DNA from: Corynebacterium tuberculostearicum | GTDB lineage: Bacteria; Actinomycetota; Actinomycetes; Mycobacteriales; Mycobacteriaceae | Assembly (NCBI RefSeq): GCF_016894265.1 | Contig: NZ_CP069791.1 | Location: forward strand, 124,001 to 188,000 | Direction: 5' to 3' | Length of the DNA stretch: 64,000 bases | Shown: piece by piece, positions 1 to 9,604 of the stretch | How positions within the stretch are numbered: the first letter of the stretch is position 1 | Layout of the letters: every line of letters begins with the position of its first letter | Made by a program: the position numbers and the translations under genes | Notes under the pieces: generated by a model | The model's database searches: none | The model's input: only the letters and a program-made list of their open reading frames with translations | What the model was told of the DNA's origin: nothing

Positions 1-412
1 TCCGGTACACGTAGTGGCGCCGCAGCGCCGAAAATCGCGCATCAAAACCCGCGGGTGCGAACTCGCACCCATGTACCCGAACGTCTTCTGGCAGAAGCTT
101 TGCTAGCCGACGCACCAGCTTCCCCGGCTCCCCCGCCACCGAGCGCTGCGCCAGCATCTCCGTGGGAACGTCCACATGCGCCACCTGGCCACGGGCATGG
201 ACGCCGGCATCCGTGCGCCCAGCGACCGTAAGCGGCACCTCCGTGCGCGCAATCATCGCGAGCTTCTCTTCCAACACGCCTTGCACCGTGCGCAGACCGC
301 CCTTCTGCTTGGCCCAGCCATGAAAGTCCGTGCCGTCATAAGCCAAGTCCAAGCGCAGGCGAACGAACCCGTCCGCCGGCCCTTCGGGGGAAGTCGATGC
401 TGCATCTGTCAT
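1..412 (-). CDS. truA: tRNA pseudouridine synthase A, N-terminal part (truncated by window edge)
   Basis: TruA converts U38-U40 in the tRNA anticodon arm to pseudouridine in the cytoplasm. The visible N-terminal 137 codons include the [15 protein letters not shown] strand near residue 20 and the family motif GRTDAGVHA, whose Asp is the catalytic nucleophile. The C-terminal part lies to the left of the window. The gene follows rplQ, as in other actinobacteria, but a terminator at 500-540 separates them. The start is uncertain: an in-frame ATG at 424 would add MKPT, and neither ATG has a clear Shine-Dalgarno sequence. Confidence 0.9.
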   Translation of the reverse strand, partial: MTDAASTSPEGPADGFVRLRLDLAYDGTDFHGWAKQKGGLRTVQGVLEEKLAMIARTEVPLTVAGRTDAGVHARGQVAHVDVPTEMLAQRSVAGEPGKLVRRLAKLLPEDVRVHGCEFAPAGFDARFSALRRHYVYR

Positions 413-499
413 AGTGGGCTTCATGCTACCGGAGTATTTACTGCCCGCCGGCGCTGGGTCTGGGTCATTCGTACGCTGAGCCCTGGTTGGGTGGACATG

Positions 500-540
500 A
501 AAAAGCCGCCGCCCTCCCACAGATGGGAAAGGCGGCGGCG
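500..540 (-). terminator. Rho-independent terminator after rplQ
   Basis: On the minus strand a GC stem GCCGCCGCC / GGCGGCGGC closes a loop of about 17 nt and is followed by TTTTT. It lies just after the rplQ stop and before truA, so it probably ends the rpsM-rplQ transcript. Confidence 0.85.
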
Positions 541-561
541 AAGCGCTAGGGCCAAGGGAAA

Positions 562-1059
562 TTACTTCTCCTCGGACTCCTCAGCTGCGGTCTCCTCGGC
601 AGGTGCCTCAGTCTCTGCAGCCTCGTCTGCCTTAGCTTCCTCAGCCTCAGCGGCCTTGGAAGCGGCAGCGCGGGTAGCGCGGTTAGCCTCAGAGGTCACG
701 GTCTCCTCAAGAACGAGGGAGATCTGGGACATCGGGGCATTGTCACCGGTGCGGTTGTCCAGCTTGATGGTGCGGGTGTAGCCACCCTCACGGTTCTCAA
801 ACTTCGGTGCTACCTCGTCGAACAGGTAAGAAACAACATCCTTGCGCGGGATGAGCTTCAGAACTGCGCGGCGGTCAGCAACGGTGCCGGACTTAGCCTT
901 GGTGATGATCTTCTCGATGTACGGGCGAAGAACCTTCGCCTTGGCATCGGTGGTCTTGATAGCGCCGTGCTCGATCAGGCTGGCTGCCAAGTTGCTCAGC
1001 ATGTGAGCCTGCTGCTTGGCGGAGCCGCCGAGACGGGCACCCTTCTTAGGGGTTGGCAT
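562..1059 (-). CDS. rplQ: 50S ribosomal protein L17
   Basis: L17 sits at the large-subunit tunnel exit region. The first ~120 residues match the family, with the usual start [17 protein letters not shown] and the [14 protein letters not shown] helix. After about residue 125 the protein carries a low-complexity Ala/Glu tail of about 40 residues, giving 165 aa against roughly 120 in E. coli; acidic tails of this kind are common in actinobacterial L17. It is the last gene of the rpsM-rpsK-rpsD-rpoA-rplQ run, 72 nt after rpoA, and is followed by a strong terminator. Confidence 0.97.
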   Translation of the reverse strand: MPTPKKGARLGGSAKQQAHMLSNLAASLIEHGAIKTTDAKAKVLRPYIEKIITKAKSGTVADRRAVLKLIPRKDVVSYLFDEVAPKFENREGGYTRTIKLDNRTGDNAPMSQISLVLEETVTSEANRATRAAASKAAEAEEAKADEAAETEAPAEETAAEESEEK

Positions 1060-1131
1060 TGTGTACTCCTCGTATGCGGTAAAAGTTGAGCGCGCGGCAA
1101 TTAGGTCATTGCCGCAAGTCAGCGGGGTTCT

Positions 1132-2142
1132 TTACTCGGAATCCTCAGCAGCCGGATCCTTGAAGTCACCGGTTTCTGCGTCGTAGCCCTCGAGCTGGGT
1201 TGGGTCGAAGTCCTCAGGGGTGTCCTTGAGAGCCAGGCCCAGGTTAGCCAGCTTGATCTTTACCTCATTGATCGACTTCTGGCCGAAGTTGCGGATATCC
1301 AGCAGGTCGGACTCGGTGCATTCAGCGAGCTCGCCCACGGTGTGGATCTCCTGACGCTTCAGGCAGTTATAAGAGCGGACGGAGAAGTTCAGGTCCTCGA
1401 TCGGCATGCCGTAAGCAGCGATGTACTCGGTCTCCTGCGGGGAGGGTCCGATCTCGATGCCTTCGGCAGCGTTGTTCAGCTCGCGAGCCAGGCCGAAGAG
1501 CTCGACCAGGGTGCCGCCGGCGGAAGCCAGGGCATCGCGGGCAGAAATCGAGTTCTTGGTTTCGACGTCGATGGTCAGCTTGTCAAAGTCGGTGCGCTGC
1601 TCAACACGAGTTGCCTCGACCTTGTAGGAGACCTTGAGGACCGGGGAGTAAATCTGGTCGACCGGGATACGGCCGATCTCACCGGAGGTAGGAGCGGCTG
1701 GGACATAGCCACGGCCGCGCTCGACGACGAGCTCAATGTCCAGCTTGGCGGTGTCATTCAGGGAAGCGATATGCAGATCCGGGTTGTGGATCTCCACGCC
1801 AGCCGGCGGCTGGATATCGCCCGCGGTGACATCGCCCGGGCCTTCCTTGCTCAGGTACATAACAACCGGCTCATCGGAGTCGGAAGAAAGCACCATGCTC
1901 TTGATGTTCAAGATGATCTCGGAAACGTCTTCCTTCACACCGTTGATGGTGGTGAACTCGTGGAGAACACCATCAATCTTGATGGAGGTTACCGCTGCAC
2001 CCGGAATGGAGGACAGCAGGGTACGACGCAGCGAGTTACCGAGGGTGTAGCCAAAGCCCGGCTCGAGCGGTTCGATGACGAACTTGGAACGAGACGAGTC
2101 GATGAATTCCTCGGTGAGCTGAGGACGCTGGGAAATGAGCAT
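1132..2142 (-). CDS. rpoA: DNA-directed RNA polymerase subunit alpha
   Basis: This is the RNA polymerase alpha subunit (336 aa), which dimerises to nucleate the core enzyme and contacts UP elements and activators. The N-terminal assembly domain spans about residues 1-225, with [20 protein letters not shown] near residue 30. The C-terminal helix-hairpin-helix domain spans about 255-315 ([20 protein letters not shown], then [15 protein letters not shown]). A short acidic tail follows. The gene lies between rpsD and rplQ in the normal alpha-operon order. The 114-nt gap to rpsD holds no obvious terminator. Confidence 0.98.
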   Translation of the reverse strand: MLISQRPQLTEEFIDSSRSKFVIEPLEPGFGYTLGNSLRRTLLSSIPGAAVTSIKIDGVLHEFTTINGVKEDVSEIILNIKSMVLSSDSDEPVVMYLSKEGPGDVTAGDIQPPAGVEIHNPDLHIASLNDTAKLDIELVVERGRGYVPAAPTSGEIGRIPVDQIYSPVLKVSYKVEATRVEQRTDFDKLTIDVETKNSISARDALASAGGTLVELFGLARELNNAAEGIEIGPSPQETEYIAAYGMPIEDLNFSVRSYNCLKRQEIHTVGELAECTESDLLDIRNFGQKSINEVKIKLANLGLALKDTPEDFDPTQLEGYDAETGDFKDPAAEDSE

Positions 2143-2256
2143 TGAAATTCTCCTTTTCGGCGACCGCTATTTGACGCCGGTAGAGGGGTAAAAATCTTCG
2201 GGATTGAAGATTCCTGGTTATCCGCCAGGCCATTACAGGCCGTGCGGTATAACAGT

Positions 2257-2862
2257 TTACTTCGAGTAAAGCTCGACGATGAGCTGCTCCTGCAGCGGAA
2301 TGTCGATCTGAGCGCGCTCGGGCAGCTGGTGCACGAGGATGCGCAGGGTATCAGGAACAACCTGCAGCCATGCCGGTACGTTGGCATCGATGAGGGCGTC
2401 CTGAGCATCTTCGAACCATTCCATCTTCTTGGAGCGGTCACGGACATCGATGATGTCGTACTGGCTGACCTTGTAGGAAGGAACGTTGATGTTCTTGCCG
2501 TTCACGGTGAAGTGACCGTGGGAGACAAGCTGGCGAGCCTGGCGGCGGGTGCGTGCCAGACCTGCACGGTAGATTACGTTGTCCAGGCGGGACTCGAGCA
2601 GGATAACCAGATTATCGCCGGTCTTGCCTGGGAGGCGGTTAGCCTCTGCGTAATAACGACGGAACTGACGCTCCAGCACACCGTAGGTGTACTTTGCCTT
2701 CTGCTTCTCCTGGAGCTGCAGCAGGTACTCAGATTCCTTGATGCGGTTGCGGCCAGCCTGTCCCGGTGGGTACGGGCGGCGCTCGAACGCCATATCTCCG
2801 CCGATCAAGTCGACGCGAAGACGGCGGGATACGCGGGTAGCGGGGCCAGTGTAACGAGCCAT
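2257..2862 (-). CDS. rpsD: 30S ribosomal protein S4
   Basis: S4 is a primary 16S rRNA binding protein that nucleates small-subunit assembly. The 201-aa sequence starts MARYTGPATRVSRRL and holds the S4 RNA-binding fold around residues 90-155 (SRLDNVIYRAGLARTRRQAR). The N-terminal zinc-binding cysteines of some S4 proteins are absent, so this is the zinc-independent form usual in many actinobacteria. It follows rpsK by 21 nt and is presumably co-transcribed. In other bacteria S4 represses its own operon; whether it does here is not visible. Confidence 0.98.
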   Translation of the reverse strand: MARYTGPATRVSRRLRVDLIGGDMAFERRPYPPGQAGRNRIKESEYLLQLQEKQKAKYTYGVLERQFRRYYAEANRLPGKTGDNLVILLESRLDNVIYRAGLARTRRQARQLVSHGHFTVNGKNINVPSYKVSQYDIIDVRDRSKKMEWFEDAQDALIDANVPAWLQVVPDTLRILVHQLPERAQIDIPLQEQLIVELYSK

Positions 2863-2883
2863 TTTCTTACCTCTTCCTTTCCC

Positions 2884-3288
2884 TTAAACCTTGCGGCGCT
2901 TGGTCGGACGGCAGCCGTTGTGCGGCTGTGGGGTTGCATCCGTGATCGAGGAAACCTCGAGGCCTGCAGCCTGCAGGGAACGGATGGCGGTCTCGCGGCC
3001 GGAGCCCGGACCCTTGACGAATACGTCAACCTTCTTCATGCCATGATCCATTGCCTTGCGAGCAGCGTTCTCGGCTGCCATCTGAGCGGCGAACGGAGTG
3101 GACTTACGGGAACCCTTGAAGCCAACGTGGCCGGAGGATGCCCAAGAGATAACAGCACCGGTCTGATCGGTGATCGAGACGATGGTGTTATTGAAGGTGG
3201 ACTTGATGTATGCGTGGCCGAGGGCCACATTCTTCTTTACGACGCGACGGCCGGAACGGCGCGCGCCGGAACGAGTCTTTGGAGGCAT
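2884..3288 (-). CDS. rpsK: 30S ribosomal protein S11
   Basis: S11 lines the platform of the small subunit near the E site and the anti-Shine-Dalgarno helix. The 134-aa protein shows the family core [20 protein letters not shown] and the C-terminal signature [13 protein letters not shown]. The basic N-terminus ([19 protein letters not shown]) is longer than in E. coli. It starts 3 nt after rpsM ends, which implies translational coupling within the alpha operon. Confidence 0.98.
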   Translation of the reverse strand: MPPKTRSGARRSGRRVVKKNVALGHAYIKSTFNNTIVSITDQTGAVISWASSGHVGFKGSRKSTPFAAQMAAENAARKAMDHGMKKVDVFVKGPGSGRETAIRSLQAAGLEVSSITDATPQPHNGCRPTKRRKV

Positions 3289-3291
3289 GAA

Positions 3292-3660
3292 TTACTTCTT
3301 CTTTCCTGCGATCGTCTTCTTCGGACCCTTACGAGTGCGCGCATTGGTCTTGGTGCGCTGGCCACGTACAGGCAGGCCACGGCGGTGGCGCAGGCCCTTG
3401 TAGCTACCGATTTCAATCTTGCGGCGGATATCAGCCTGAACCTGACGGCGGAGGTCACCCTCAACCTTCCAGGTAGCCTCAATTGCGTCACGGAGCGCCG
3501 ACAGCTGGTCATCATCCAGGTTGTCAGTGCGCAGGTCAGGAGAAATGCCAGTCTTTTCTAGCAGTTCCTTGGCACGGGTTGGACCGATGCCGTAGATGTA
3601 GGTGAGAGCGACCTCCATGCGCTTATTGCGGGGGAGGTCAACACCAGCTAGACGTGCCAT
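3292..3660 (-). CDS. rpsM: 30S ribosomal protein S13
   Basis: S13 sits in the head of the small subunit and contacts tRNA and the L5 bridge. The 122-aa sequence has the canonical [26 protein letters not shown] start and the C-terminal [24 protein letters not shown] signature region. It is the first gene of the rpsM-rplQ group. The ~180 nt between infA and this gene contain a strong hairpin (3797-3819) and a second stem, so it may have its own structured leader. An rpmJ gene, often found here in other bacteria, is absent. Confidence 0.98.
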   Translation of the reverse strand: MARLAGVDLPRNKRMEVALTYIYGIGPTRAKELLEKTGISPDLRTDNLDDDQLSALRDAIEATWKVEGDLRRQVQADIRRKIEIGSYKGLRHRRGLPVRGQRTKTNARTRKGPKKTIAGKKK

Positions 3661-3841
3661 ATGGCGTGTCCTTTCGGGTTGTTACGGCGGTTTTCTCCCC
3701 ATCCGTCCCGCCCCATGCAACGCTTCGCCCGGGCCGTGCCGGGATCCTTGGGTTGCTTATCAGTGCGGGCTCAGGCCACCGTCGCCTGAGGTGGACAGGG
3801 CGAACCTAGGGTTCGCCCTTGGGTGAGGAGGCTTACTGTCT
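3661..3841 (-). promoter_or_regulatory. infA-rpsM intergenic leader with two strong hairpins
   Basis: On the minus strand this 181-nt stretch carries a 10-bp perfect stem AGGGCGAACC / GGTTCGCCCT (3797-3819, 3-nt loop). A CTCAGGC / GCCTGAG stem follows just downstream (about 3770-3790), and then a GC-rich stretch up to the rpsM start. Neither stem has a T-run, so they look like leader or processing structures rather than simple terminators. No small ribosomal gene such as rpmJ could be read here in any frame. Confidence 0.55.
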
Positions 3842-4060
3842 TTACTTGTAGCGGTAGACGATGCGTCCGCGGGTAAGGTCATAAGGAGACAGCTCTACAA
3901 CTACGCGATCCTCTGGGAGGATGCGAATGTAGTGCTGACGCATCTTGCCAGAAATGTGTGCAAGAACCTTGTGTCCATTGTCGAGCTCGACACGGAACAT
4001 TGCGTTGGGCAAAGGCTCGATAATGCGGCCTTCTACCTCGATTGCGCCTTCCTTAGCCAT
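3842..4060 (-). CDS. infA: Translation initiation factor IF-1
   Basis: IF-1 binds the A site of the 30S subunit during initiation. The 72-aa protein is a single S1/OB fold: [20 protein letters not shown], then [20 protein letters not shown] and [22 protein letters not shown], with typical family length. The ATG at 4060 is preceded by AGAGG at good spacing; an in-frame ATG at 4105 would add 15 residues foreign to the family. The gene stands apart from map, with the L,D-transpeptidase gene and its terminator upstream, so it should have its own promoter. Confidence 0.97.
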   Translation of the reverse strand: MAKEGAIEVEGRIIEPLPNAMFRVELDNGHKVLAHISGKMRQHYIRILPEDRVVVELSPYDLTRGRIVYRYK

Positions 4061-4252
4061 AACCTCTACTTTTCTGGCGACGGACAAGTGCGCCGTCACC
4101 TGCATGTTTGTTGTCTACTGCGGTGGCGTATCTGCGCCAGCCTCGCTGACGCTATACACCGACTTAACAGCATACGCTGCAGCGACACGTTTTCCAAACC
4201 GCTGCGCTTTCCGACGCCCCGCTCACTCGCCCGCCCCTCACCCTAAGCCAGC

Positions 4253-4300
4253 AAAATCCCCCGAACCGATTCTCCCTTTCGGAAGATTAGTTCGGGGGAT
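4253..4300 (-). terminator. Rho-independent terminator after the L,D-transpeptidase gene
   Basis: On the minus strand a stem opening ATCCCCCGAAC pairs with GTTCGGGGGAT around an inner CTTTCGG-like loop, then TTTT. It lies directly after the transpeptidase stop and insulates infA. Confidence 0.85.
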
Positions 4301-4325
4301 GAGGCTATCGCTTAAAACGAAGGTC

Positions 4326-5177
4326 TTAGTAGATGAAGACCTTATCGCCTACCTGCACATTATCCCAGTAGCGCTTGGCAGCGTCTGGCGGCAGGTGAAC
4401 GCAGCCATTGGAATCAACGGCCGGGTCATCCAGGTGGAAGGCGTGACCGTTATTGGTGAAGTAGATGGAGTACGGCATCGGCGCGTTATTGAACTCGCGG
4501 GAAATCTCATGCTCTACCTTGCGGGTCACATGGAAAGTGCCGCGTGGGGTTTCCTGACCGCGCATGCCGGCGGACATTGCCGGGGACACGTAGGACACCT
4601 TGCCGCCATCCTGCAGCCAGGTGCGTCGACCATTGAGGTCGACACAAACCTTCGCATCGGCCGGGCACGGGCCACGGTCAAACTGGTTGGCGCGGCGCTG
4701 TGCTTCCGCCTTGCGTGCGGCAGCCTCAGAACGAGCCTTCTCCGCAGCAACGCGCTCAGCGTTGGCGCGAGCAGCGGCCTCGCGGGCCTTGCGTGCTTCC
4801 TCATTCTTCTGAGCAATCAAGCCTGGGAAGAGGAATTCTACGGCGCCGTCCACAGCGGTTTGAACGCTAGGTGCCAGTTCCGGAGAGAACTTCTCTGCCT
4901 GGTCCAGGATCTGGTTGCGGGTATTCCAGGCCTGCTCGCGGGTCTGGCCATGGAAGTTATCCAGCTGCTTCTTGGCCTCAGCGGTGAGCTGGTCCAGGCC
5001 GGACTGAGAAGAGAGCTGAGCGAGGTCGGAGTTTGCCTTGGAGCTGAGCTGATCCAGGTTCGGAATCTCCTGGGCGGTAGCGGCAGGAGCCGCAACGGTG
5101 GCACTCAAGGCCATCACGCTAGCGACTGCGGGCGCTGCAACCGTGGCACGGATTTTGCGGAAGCTAAATTTAGACAT
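4326..5177 (-). CDS. Secreted L,D-transpeptidase (YkuD fold)
   Basis: Predicted exported enzyme that makes 3-3 cross-links in peptidoglycan. The 283-aa sequence has a signal peptide with an Ala-x-Ala site at about residue 35 (PAATA|QE), an Ala/Glu/Arg-rich coiled-coil stretch at about 100-165, and a C-terminal catalytic domain from about 170. The active-site region reads NGHAFHLDD, then DSNGCVHLP, placing the nucleophile at Cys259 with His245/His248 upstream, close to the YkuD HGC motif. It lies between map and infA in the ribosomal cluster and has its own terminator. Substrate and physiological role cannot be read from sequence. Confidence 0.88.
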   Translation of the reverse strand: MSKFSFRKIRATVAAPAVASVMALSATVAAPAATAQEIPNLDQLSSKANSDLAQLSSQSGLDQLTAEAKKQLDNFHGQTREQAWNTRNQILDQAEKFSPELAPSVQTAVDGAVEFLFPGLIAQKNEEARKAREAAARANAERVAAEKARSEAAARKAEAQRRANQFDRGPCPADAKVCVDLNGRRTWLQDGGKVSYVSPAMSAGMRGQETPRGTFHVTRKVEHEISREFNNAPMPYSIYFTNNGHAFHLDDPAVDSNGCVHLPPDAAKRYWDNVQVGDKVFIY

Positions 5178-5242
5178 GGCTGTGAGTATAAACCTTTCAG
5201 GGGCGTATGCCTAGTACAACAGGCAATATTGGGGAATATGTG

Positions 5243-6037
5243 TCAGTAGCGGCGGGTGAGAATACGGGGACCATCGGCGGTCGCGGCCACCGTATGCTCC
5301 CAGTGGGCGGCAAAGGAGCCATCGAGGGTAACGACCGTCCAGTCATCTTCTAGCACGGCAGAATCCTCTGTGCCCAAAGTTAGCATGGGTTCAATAGCTA
5401 GGACGGAACCTTCTTGGATCAGTGGGCCGCGGCCCGGGCGGCCTTCATTGGCCAGGTAAGGATCCTCGTGCATGGTGCGCCCAATGCCGTGACCGCCGTA
5501 GCCATCCACGATGAAAAGATCCACGCCGAACTTCTGCTCGGCCCGGCGGGTGGCTTGCTCTAGGGCATGGGAGACGTCGGTAAGCATATTGCCCGGAACC
5601 ATAGCCTGCATGCCCTCCATAAGGACATACTCGGTGGCCTTGTTGAGGGCCGCGACATCTGCATCGAGCTCGCCCACTGCGAAGGACCAAGCGCTATCGC
5701 CTACCCAGCCATCGAGCGTGGCACCGCAATCGATGGACACCAAGTCGCCTTCCGCGAGGACGGTTTCCTTATCCGGAATGCCGTGCACGATGACGTCATT
5801 AACGGATACACAGATGGAGCCTGGAAATCCTTCGTACCCCTTGAAGGTGGGATAGGCGCCGGCATCGCGAATAGTCTGCTCAGCCACCGCGTCCAACTCG
5901 AGGGTAGATACGCCAGACGCCGCAGCAGCGCGGACTTCCTGCAGTGCCTTGCCAACAATTTCGCCGGCGGCCTGCATGGCGTCTAGCTCGCCCGGGGTGC
6001 GAGCGGGGATGCGCTTACTGCGGCGTCGAAAAGCCAT
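5243..6037 (-). CDS. map: Methionine aminopeptidase, type I
   Basis: The enzyme removes the initiator methionine from nascent proteins. The 264-aa creatinase-fold sequence has the expected metal ligands in order: Asp in [11 protein letters not shown], Asp in VGDSAWSF, His in [13 protein letters not shown], Glu in [10 protein letters not shown] and Glu in HWEHTVA. The substrate-contacting His lies in [10 protein letters not shown]. There is no N-terminal SH3-binding extension. It starts 2 nt after adk ends and continues the secY-adk-map operon. Confidence 0.96.
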   Translation of the reverse strand: MAFRRRSKRIPARTPGELDAMQAAGEIVGKALQEVRAAAASGVSTLELDAVAEQTIRDAGAYPTFKGYEGFPGSICVSVNDVIVHGIPDKETVLAEGDLVSIDCGATLDGWVGDSAWSFAVGELDADVAALNKATEYVLMEGMQAMVPGNMLTDVSHALEQATRRAEQKFGVDLFIVDGYGGHGIGRTMHEDPYLANEGRPGRGPLIQEGSVLAIEPMLTLGTEDSAVLEDDWTVVTLDGSFAAHWEHTVAATADGPRILTRRY

Positions 6038-6039
6038 GC

Positions 6040-6585
6040 TTACTTACCCAGGGCTTCCATCGCACGGGCGTTGATTTCCTCCACGGTGCCTTCGGCCTTA
6101 ATGGAGATGATGGCATCGCCGTAGTGCTCGATAAGCGGGAAGGTTTCCTCGCGGTAGACACCGAGGCGGGTGCGGATGGTTTCCTCGTTATCGTCGGCGC
6201 GGCCACGGGCCATCATGCGCTCAACCACAACATCCTCAGAGACCTCGAAGTTGAGAACTCCGTCGAGCTTCTCGCCCTTCTTAGCCAGCAGCTCCTCCAG
6301 GATGTCTGCTTGCTCGGTGGTACGTGGGAAGCCGTCCAGCAGGAAGCCATTCTTGGCGTCATCCTGGTTAAGGCGGTCCTCGACCATACGAGCGGTGACG
6401 TCGGTAGGTACCAGCTTGCCTGCATCGATGTAGGACTTTGCCTCTACACCCAGCGGGGTGCCCTCGCCGATATTGGCGCGGAACAGGTCGCCGGTGGAGA
6501 TGTGCGGAACGTTCAGCTTCTCGCTGAGGATAGCTGCCTGGGTGCCCTTGCCGGCACCGGGAGGTCCTAGAAGTACAAGACGCAT
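6040..6585 (-). CDS. adk: Adenylate kinase (short form)
   Basis: Catalyses ATP + AMP to 2 ADP. The P-loop [11 protein letters not shown] is at residues 7-17, the AMP-binding [11 protein letters not shown] lies near 85, and [15 protein letters not shown] marks the lid arginines. At 181 aa it lacks the long zinc-type LID insert of the ~214-aa enzymes, as is usual in actinobacteria. Its ATG overlaps the secY stop (TAATG), so it should be translationally coupled to secY. Confidence 0.97.
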   Translation of the reverse strand: MRLVLLGPPGAGKGTQAAILSEKLNVPHISTGDLFRANIGEGTPLGVEAKSYIDAGKLVPTDVTARMVEDRLNQDDAKNGFLLDGFPRTTEQADILEELLAKKGEKLDGVLNFEVSEDVVVERMMARGRADDNEETIRTRLGVYREETFPLIEHYGDAIISIKAEGTVEEINARAMEALGK

Positions 6586-7910
6586 TACTTAAGTAGTCCT
6601 TCGTAGTTGGATTGCAGTAGCTGGGACTCGATCTGCTTGACCGTGGTCAAGGCGACGGAGACCATAATCAGGATGGCCGTACCACCAAAGGCGGACGTGC
6701 CGCTGGCGGAGGAGCTGCCTACGCCGAGGTCCAAGAGGATATTCGGCAGGATGGCGATAAGTGCCAGGTACAGGGCGCCCACGCACAGCAGACGGTTCAT
6801 CACATAACCAAGGTACTCCGCGGTCGGACGGCCCGGGCGAATACCCGGGATAAAGCCGCCGTACTTCTTCATATTATCCGCCTGCTCTGCCGGATCGTAC
6901 TGAACCGAAACATAGAAGTAAGCGAAGAAAATGGTCAGGACGAAGTACAGCACGATGTACTGCCAGGAAGAAGGTGCCTGCAGGTGCGCGATGACATTGC
7001 GCTGCCACCAGTTATCCGGGGTGCCGGCGGAACCAGAGTTCACAATCTGGGTAATCAGAACCGGCATGTAAATAAGGGAGGAAGCGAAGATGACCGGGAT
7101 AACGCCGGCCTGGTTAACCTTCAGCGGCAGGTAGGTAGAGGAACCACCGTACTGGCGGCGGCCGACCATGCGCTTTGCGTACTGAACCGGAATGCGGCGC
7201 TGGCCCTGTTCGATGAAGGTAATGCCAACAACTAGGATGACCAAGCCGGCTACCACCATGGCGAAGACGAGTCCACCATTGTTCTGCAGGATGCTTACAC
7301 CATCGGTTGGCAGGCGGGTTGCGATACCAGCGAAGATGAGCAGGGACATGCCGTTACCGATGCCCTTTTCGGTGATGAGCTCACCCATCCACATCACCAG
7401 CACAGCGCCGGAGGTCATGGTGATGACCAAGACGATGAGGGTGAAGAAGTTACGGTCTTCTGCCAAGACCGGTACGCCCTGGCCCAACAGCTGCTCGCGG
7501 TCTGCCAGCGCGACGATGCCGGAGGATTGCAGCAACGCCAACGCGAGGGTCAGGTAGCGGGTGTACTGGGTCATCTTGGCCTGACCGGACTGGCCTTCCT
7601 TCTTCAATTCCTCAAAGCGGGGAATGACCACGGTCAGCAGCTGCACGATAATCGACGCCGTAATGTACGGCATGATGCCGATAGCGAAGATCGACAGCTG
7701 CAGCAGCGCACCACCCGAGAAGAGGTTGATGACGGAGTAAAGGTCTCCGGACTGCTCGGTCAACTGGCGCAAACGGCCAGCAATAGACGCATAGTCAACA
7801 CCCGGGGACGGGATCTGTGCACCGACGCGGTACGCGATGATCATCACGATGGTGAAGATGATCTTCTTACGTAGGTCGGCATCCTTAAAAGCCTGGACAA
7901 TGGCGGACAC
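6585..7910 (-). CDS. secY: Preprotein translocase subunit SecY
   Basis: SecY is the channel-forming subunit of the SecYEG translocon in the cytoplasmic membrane. The 441-aa protein has about ten membrane helices, the plug region near IPSPGVDY, and family segments [14 protein letters not shown] and [14 protein letters not shown]. The start is GTG (TCC GCC ATT follows) with a strong AGGAGG upstream. It is separated from rplO by the tmsBA-like block, so it needs its own promoter; its leader holds a 10-bp hairpin at 7939-7969. Confidence 0.97.
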   Translation of the reverse strand: MSAIVQAFKDADLRKKIIFTIVMIIAYRVGAQIPSPGVDYASIAGRLRQLTEQSGDLYSVINLFSGGALLQLSIFAIGIMPYITASIIVQLLTVVIPRFEELKKEGQSGQAKMTQYTRYLTLALALLQSSGIVALADREQLLGQGVPVLAEDRNFFTLIVLVITMTSGAVLVMWMGELITEKGIGNGMSLLIFAGIATRLPTDGVSILQNNGGLVFAMVVAGLVILVVGITFIEQGQRRIPVQYAKRMVGRRQYGGSSTYLPLKVNQAGVIPVIFASSLIYMPVLITQIVNSGSAGTPDNWWQRNVIAHLQAPSSWQYIVLYFVLTIFFAYFYVSVQYDPAEQADNMKKYGGFIPGIRPGRPTAEYLGYVMNRLLCVGALYLALIAILPNILLDLGVGSSSASGTSAFGGTAILIMVSVALTTVKQIESQLLQSNYEGLLK

Positions 7911-8285
7911 TACAAAATCCTCCTGGCCTACCGCTGCCGAACGCGAAATCTAGGGAGGGTTTCGCGTTCATACACGGAGGTGGAAACTCATCTACCCCTA
8001 GGAAACCGCACCCCCTGAGCCGGAAAGCTTAGGGGAAATTCAGGTTTCCTTCAGGGACGGTTGAACACTTATGACCCCATTACCCTACCAGCCTCGCCCC
8101 GCATAGCCACATTAAGACCCAATAGTGTGACCATGATTGCTTGTCCTCTCGCGCGTTTTGTATCCGGGGTTTACCATGAAGGGGTATTGCACACACGCAA
8201 TTCTCCTGAAATATCTCCGACCTCACAGCACTATGCGCTTCGAGGCCGTTATTGGTGTGAACCTAATGTTTTGAAAGAAGTACTC
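7911..8285. promoter_or_regulatory. Divergent intergenic region between secY and the tmsB-like gene
   Basis: This 375-nt spacer must hold promoters for both directions. Next to secY is a perfect 10-bp inverted repeat GAACGCGAAA / TTTCGCGTTC (7939-7969, 11-nt loop) lying just before the AGGAGG of secY, so it would form in the secY leader. Nearer the tmsB-like gene, TTGCACACACGCAATT (about 8187-8202) and TAATGT (about 8265) are possible promoter elements, but nothing firm. Open frames extending upstream of 8286 lack the family sequence. Confidence 0.45.
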
Positions 8286-9593
8286 ATGAGCAAGAAATTC
8301 ACGCCGATGACCGTTGCTGAGATCATCGACGTATTTGTCCCTAGCCCGAATCCCTTCCGCTGGGAAGCCTTTGACGGGTCCGCGACCGGACCAGAAGACG
8401 CCCAGTACAAGGTGACTATTAATAGCCTCGAGGGCCTCTCCTTTATCGCTACCCATCCCGGTGACGTGGGATTTGCGCGAGCTTATGTCACGGACGGCAT
8501 CACGGTGCATGGCGATCACCCGGCCCACCCCTATGGCATTTTTGACGCGCTGCATGCCATGTATGACAAATTCCAGAAGCCGGATGCCAAGACCCTTGCC
8601 CGCGTTGTTCGTTCCCTAGCGTCCATGGGCGCTTTCCAGATCCAGCCGGTCCCTGAGGTGGAGCGCGCTTCTTGGTTGCGCCGCAAGCTACACGACGGCC
8701 TATCCAAGCACTCGAAGCAGCGCGATGCCGATGTCATTTCTGATCACTATGACGTTGGCAATGATTTCTACGAGCTCTTCTTGGGCGATTCGATGACCTA
8801 TACCTGTGCCTACTACCCCTCCCCGGATGCCACCCTGGAGGAAGCACAGGAGAATAAGTACCGCCTCATCTTTGACAAACTCCGCCTCAAGGAGGGCGAC
8901 CGCCACTTGGATGTGGGCTGCGGCTGGGGCGGTATGGTGCGCTACGCGGCGCGCCGCGGCGTGAAGTCCATCGGCGTCACCCTATCCAAGGAACAGGCCG
9001 AGTGGGGCCAGCGCAAGATTGAGGAGGAAGGCCTCCAAGATCTGGCGGAGGTCCGCTTCATGGACTACCGCGATATCACCGAAGAGGGCTTCGATGCCAT
9101 CTCCGCCATCGGCATTATCGAGCACATTGGTGTTAAGAACTACAACGACTTCTTCAAGTTCCTGCACGGCAAGTTGAAGGTCGGCGGCCTGATGCTCAAC
9201 CACAACATCACCTACCCGGATAATCACAAGACCCCTAAGGGCGGTTTCATTGACCGCTATATCTTCCCGGACGGCGAGCTCACCGGCTCCGGCAATGTCA
9301 CCAAGGCGATGCAAGACAATGGCTTCGAAGTCATCCACACCGAGTCCCTTCGCTTTGACTACATGCGCACGCTGCATGACTGGTGCGAGAACCTGAAGGA
9401 CAATTGGGACGAGGCCTGCGCAACCGTGGGACTGCCCACCGCTCGCCTCTACGGCATTTATATGGCCGGATCCGAATGGGGCTTTGAGCGCAATATCATC
9501 AACCTGTACCACTTCCTCGGCGTCAAGCTGGGCGAGGCCGGCTCCCGCGCCGGCGTGCCCGAGCGCCGCTGGTGGGAAGATAGCCGCTTTTAA
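8286..9593 (+). CDS. SAM-dependent fatty-acid (phospholipid acyl) methyltransferase, cyclopropane synthase family; TmsB/BfaB-like
   Basis: Predicted to transfer a methyl(ene) group from SAM to an unsaturated phospholipid acyl chain. In the 435-aa sequence, DHYDVGNDFYELFLGDSMTY (about 153-172) is a Cfa-family signature, and the SAM-binding LDVGCGWGG lies near 207-215. ISAIGIIEHIGVKN follows, carrying the Glu and His typical of the family. The ATG at 8286 has GAAAGAAG upstream; earlier starts add non-family residues. The partner FAD gene begins 12 nt downstream. That pairing matches mycobacterial Rv0447c/Rv0449c-type genes for 10-methylstearic acid, so methylation to a 10-methylene intermediate is more likely than cyclopropanation. 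That assignment is inference. Confidence 0.85.
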   Translation: MSKKFTPMTVAEIIDVFVPSPNPFRWEAFDGSATGPEDAQYKVTINSLEGLSFIATHPGDVGFARAYVTDGITVHGDHPAHPYGIFDALHAMYDKFQKPDAKTLARVVRSLASMGAFQIQPVPEVERASWLRRKLHDGLSKHSKQRDADVISDHYDVGNDFYELFLGDSMTYTCAYYPSPDATLEEAQENKYRLIFDKLRLKEGDRHLDVGCGWGGMVRYAARRGVKSIGVTLSKEQAEWGQRKIEEEGLQDLAEVRFMDYRDITEEGFDAISAIGIIEHIGVKNYNDFFKFLHGKLKVGGLMLNHNITYPDNHKTPKGGFIDRYIFPDGELTGSGNVTKAMQDNGFEVIHTESLRFDYMRTLHDWCENLKDNWDEACATVGLPTARLYGIYMAGSEWGFERNIINLYHFLGVKLGEAGSRAGVPERRWWEDSRF

Positions 9594-9604
9594 GGAGGGG
9601 TGCC

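Noticed and set aside
3661..3841. Possible rpmJ (L36) gene
   Set aside because: No MKVRxSVK-like sequence with the zinc cysteines was found in any frame.
2242..5249. Long plus-strand frames opposite rpsD-rpsM and the transpeptidase gene
   Set aside because: They are shadows of well-identified minus-strand genes, with no recognisable protein content.
8061..8285. Upstream extension of the tmsB-like gene by 75 codons
   Set aside because: The added residues do not match the family, and ATG 8286 has a better ribosome binding site.
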